Source: an uncultured bacterium (GTDB lineage: Bacteria; Cyanobacteriota; Vampirovibrionia; Gastranaerophilales; Gastranaerophilaceae). Taken from it: a stretch of 64,000 bases of DNA. Below the pieces are notes generated by a model. It did not search any database. It was not told where the DNA came from and saw only the letters and a list, made by a program, of their open reading frames with translations. Positions within the stretch are counted from its first letter, which is position 1; every line of letters starts with the position of its first letter. The DNA lies in contig CASGEL010000014.1 in assembly GCA_949300485.1 (NCBI GenBank), positions 21,852 through 85,851 of the forward strand, written 5' to 3'. Positions 63,606-64,000 of the stretch are shown in pieces. The position numbers were made by a program, and so were the translations under genes.

Positions 63606-63926
63606 TTATCCTTCGTCCTTTTTATAACGGACTCGTTGTGGAAGATTATCTTTATCATATATCTTACCTACAGTATCACTATCAGGGTCTGCAAGATTGT
63701 AGAGGTTATCTATCAAACCAAGTACAAACATAACTTTTGCATAAATTCCCATAGAAACCCCGGAATCACCTTTTTCCACTTTAGTTAAGGTAATATGTGT
63801 AATTCCTGCACGTTCTTCTACCAGTGCCATTGTAAGCCGTCTTTTTATACGGGCTTCTTTTAAATCTGCACCGAGCTTTTTTAATGCTTTATTAACAGGT
63901 ATTGGTATTATTGATGTTTTTTTCAT
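63606..63926 (-). CDS. hipB: HipB-type XRE antitoxin/regulator
   Basis: XRE helix-turn-helix: GADLKEARIKRRLTMALVEERAGITHITLTKVEKGDSGVSMGIYAKVMFVLGL. 106 residues. Directly before hipA on the same strand, as usual, so it should bind HipA and repress the operon. The ATG has no clear Shine-Dalgarno. Palindromes upstream (63948-63984) are operator candidates. Confidence 0.87.
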   Translation of the reverse strand: MKKTSIIPIPVNKALKKLGADLKEARIKRRLTMALVEERAGITHITLTKVEKGDSGVSMGIYAKVMFVLGLIDNLYNLADPDSDTVGKIYDKDNLPQRVRYKKDEG

Positions 63927-63947
63927 GAGATTAAAATATATTATCGT

Positions 63948-63984
63948 GTATATTATACAATTTTAAATATATTATAATATATTT
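63948..63984. promoter_or_regulatory. Palindromic operator region upstream of hipB
   Basis: GTATA-T-TATAC (63948-63958) and a perfect 20-bp palindrome (63965-63984). TATAAT on the minus strand overlaps the first. Consistent with HipB autoregulation; AT-rich sequence makes chance palindromes more likely. Confidence 0.4.
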
Positions 63985-64000
63985 TATTTAAAAAATCAAG

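Larger units (their letters stand above)
46331..64000. mobile_element. Integrated element/genomic island downstream of tRNA-Pro
   Basis: Begins directly after tRNA-Pro with repressor, excisionase and tyrosine integrase, then a Rep-like initiator, a second tyrosine recombinase, restriction-modification genes, a serine recombinase and a hipBA set. Ribosome binding sites replace the leaderless starts of the core genes. No structural phage genes or conjugation genes are seen. The right end lies outside the window, or more than one element is stacked. Confidence 0.7.

Overview
Organism. The window is AT-rich chromosomal DNA of a Gram-negative-type bacterium: it has Kdo genes (kdsD, kdsC), an autotransporter with an outer-membrane barrel, periplasmic PBP4, a bacterial AspRS with a GAD insertion, tRNA-Pro(UGG), and SpeD. 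Several lineage-specific proteins carry a short N-terminal Phe-Lys/Thr/Gly motif and amphipathic membrane segments. That style, with the low GC and an RpaB/OmpR-type regulator, makes me favour a gut Vampirovibrionia/Melainabacteria (Gastranaerophilales) genome. This is inference from gene style; no marker phylogeny was run.

Layout. 1-46.3 kb is core chromosome: aspS (cut by the window start), a zinc-ribbon protein, mnmG, a formyltransferase, mtaB, a shortened spc operon (rpsE-rpmD-rplO-secY), leuC, a three-gene block of two membrane proteins plus a GH13 alpha-amylase-like enzyme, a kdsD-kdsC-queD-uppP operon, a frameshifted autotransporter, tatD-tlyA, polA, tig-clpP-clpX, rpsP with a GC-rich structured leader, a membrane-anchored SF2 helicase behind an OmpR-type regulator, speD, and an eight-gene envelope/housekeeping operon (DUF374 acyltransferase to nnrD).

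46.3-64 kb is an accessory island that starts directly after tRNA-Pro. Left module: XRE repressor, excisionase, tyrosine integrase, a small conserved protein, a 466-aa unknown and a Rep_trans-like initiator. Cargo: a catalytic-domain-only tyrosine recombinase, a probable invertible promoter, two adenine-methylase-like proteins, a GIY-YIG/T5orf172-helicase protein, a TonB-C-like protein, a serine recombinase and small genes. The right part is a hipB-hipA-(GHKL ATPase + PD-(D/E)xK-like nuclease) gene set; the island runs past the window end.

How it works together. The most striking point is a 17-bp perfect inverted repeat (52101-52117 / 52260-52276) between a recombinase gene and the restriction-modification genes. 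It encloses a TTGACA-N17-TACTAT promoter that now points away from the methylase genes, as expected of a phase-variable restriction system read in its OFF orientation. A second theme is leaderless expression: at least seven core genes have a -10 hexamer 5-7 nt before the ATG and no Shine-Dalgarno, while most island genes use ribosome binding sites. The hipBA-ATPase-nuclease set is the best candidate for an undescribed defence or toxin system.
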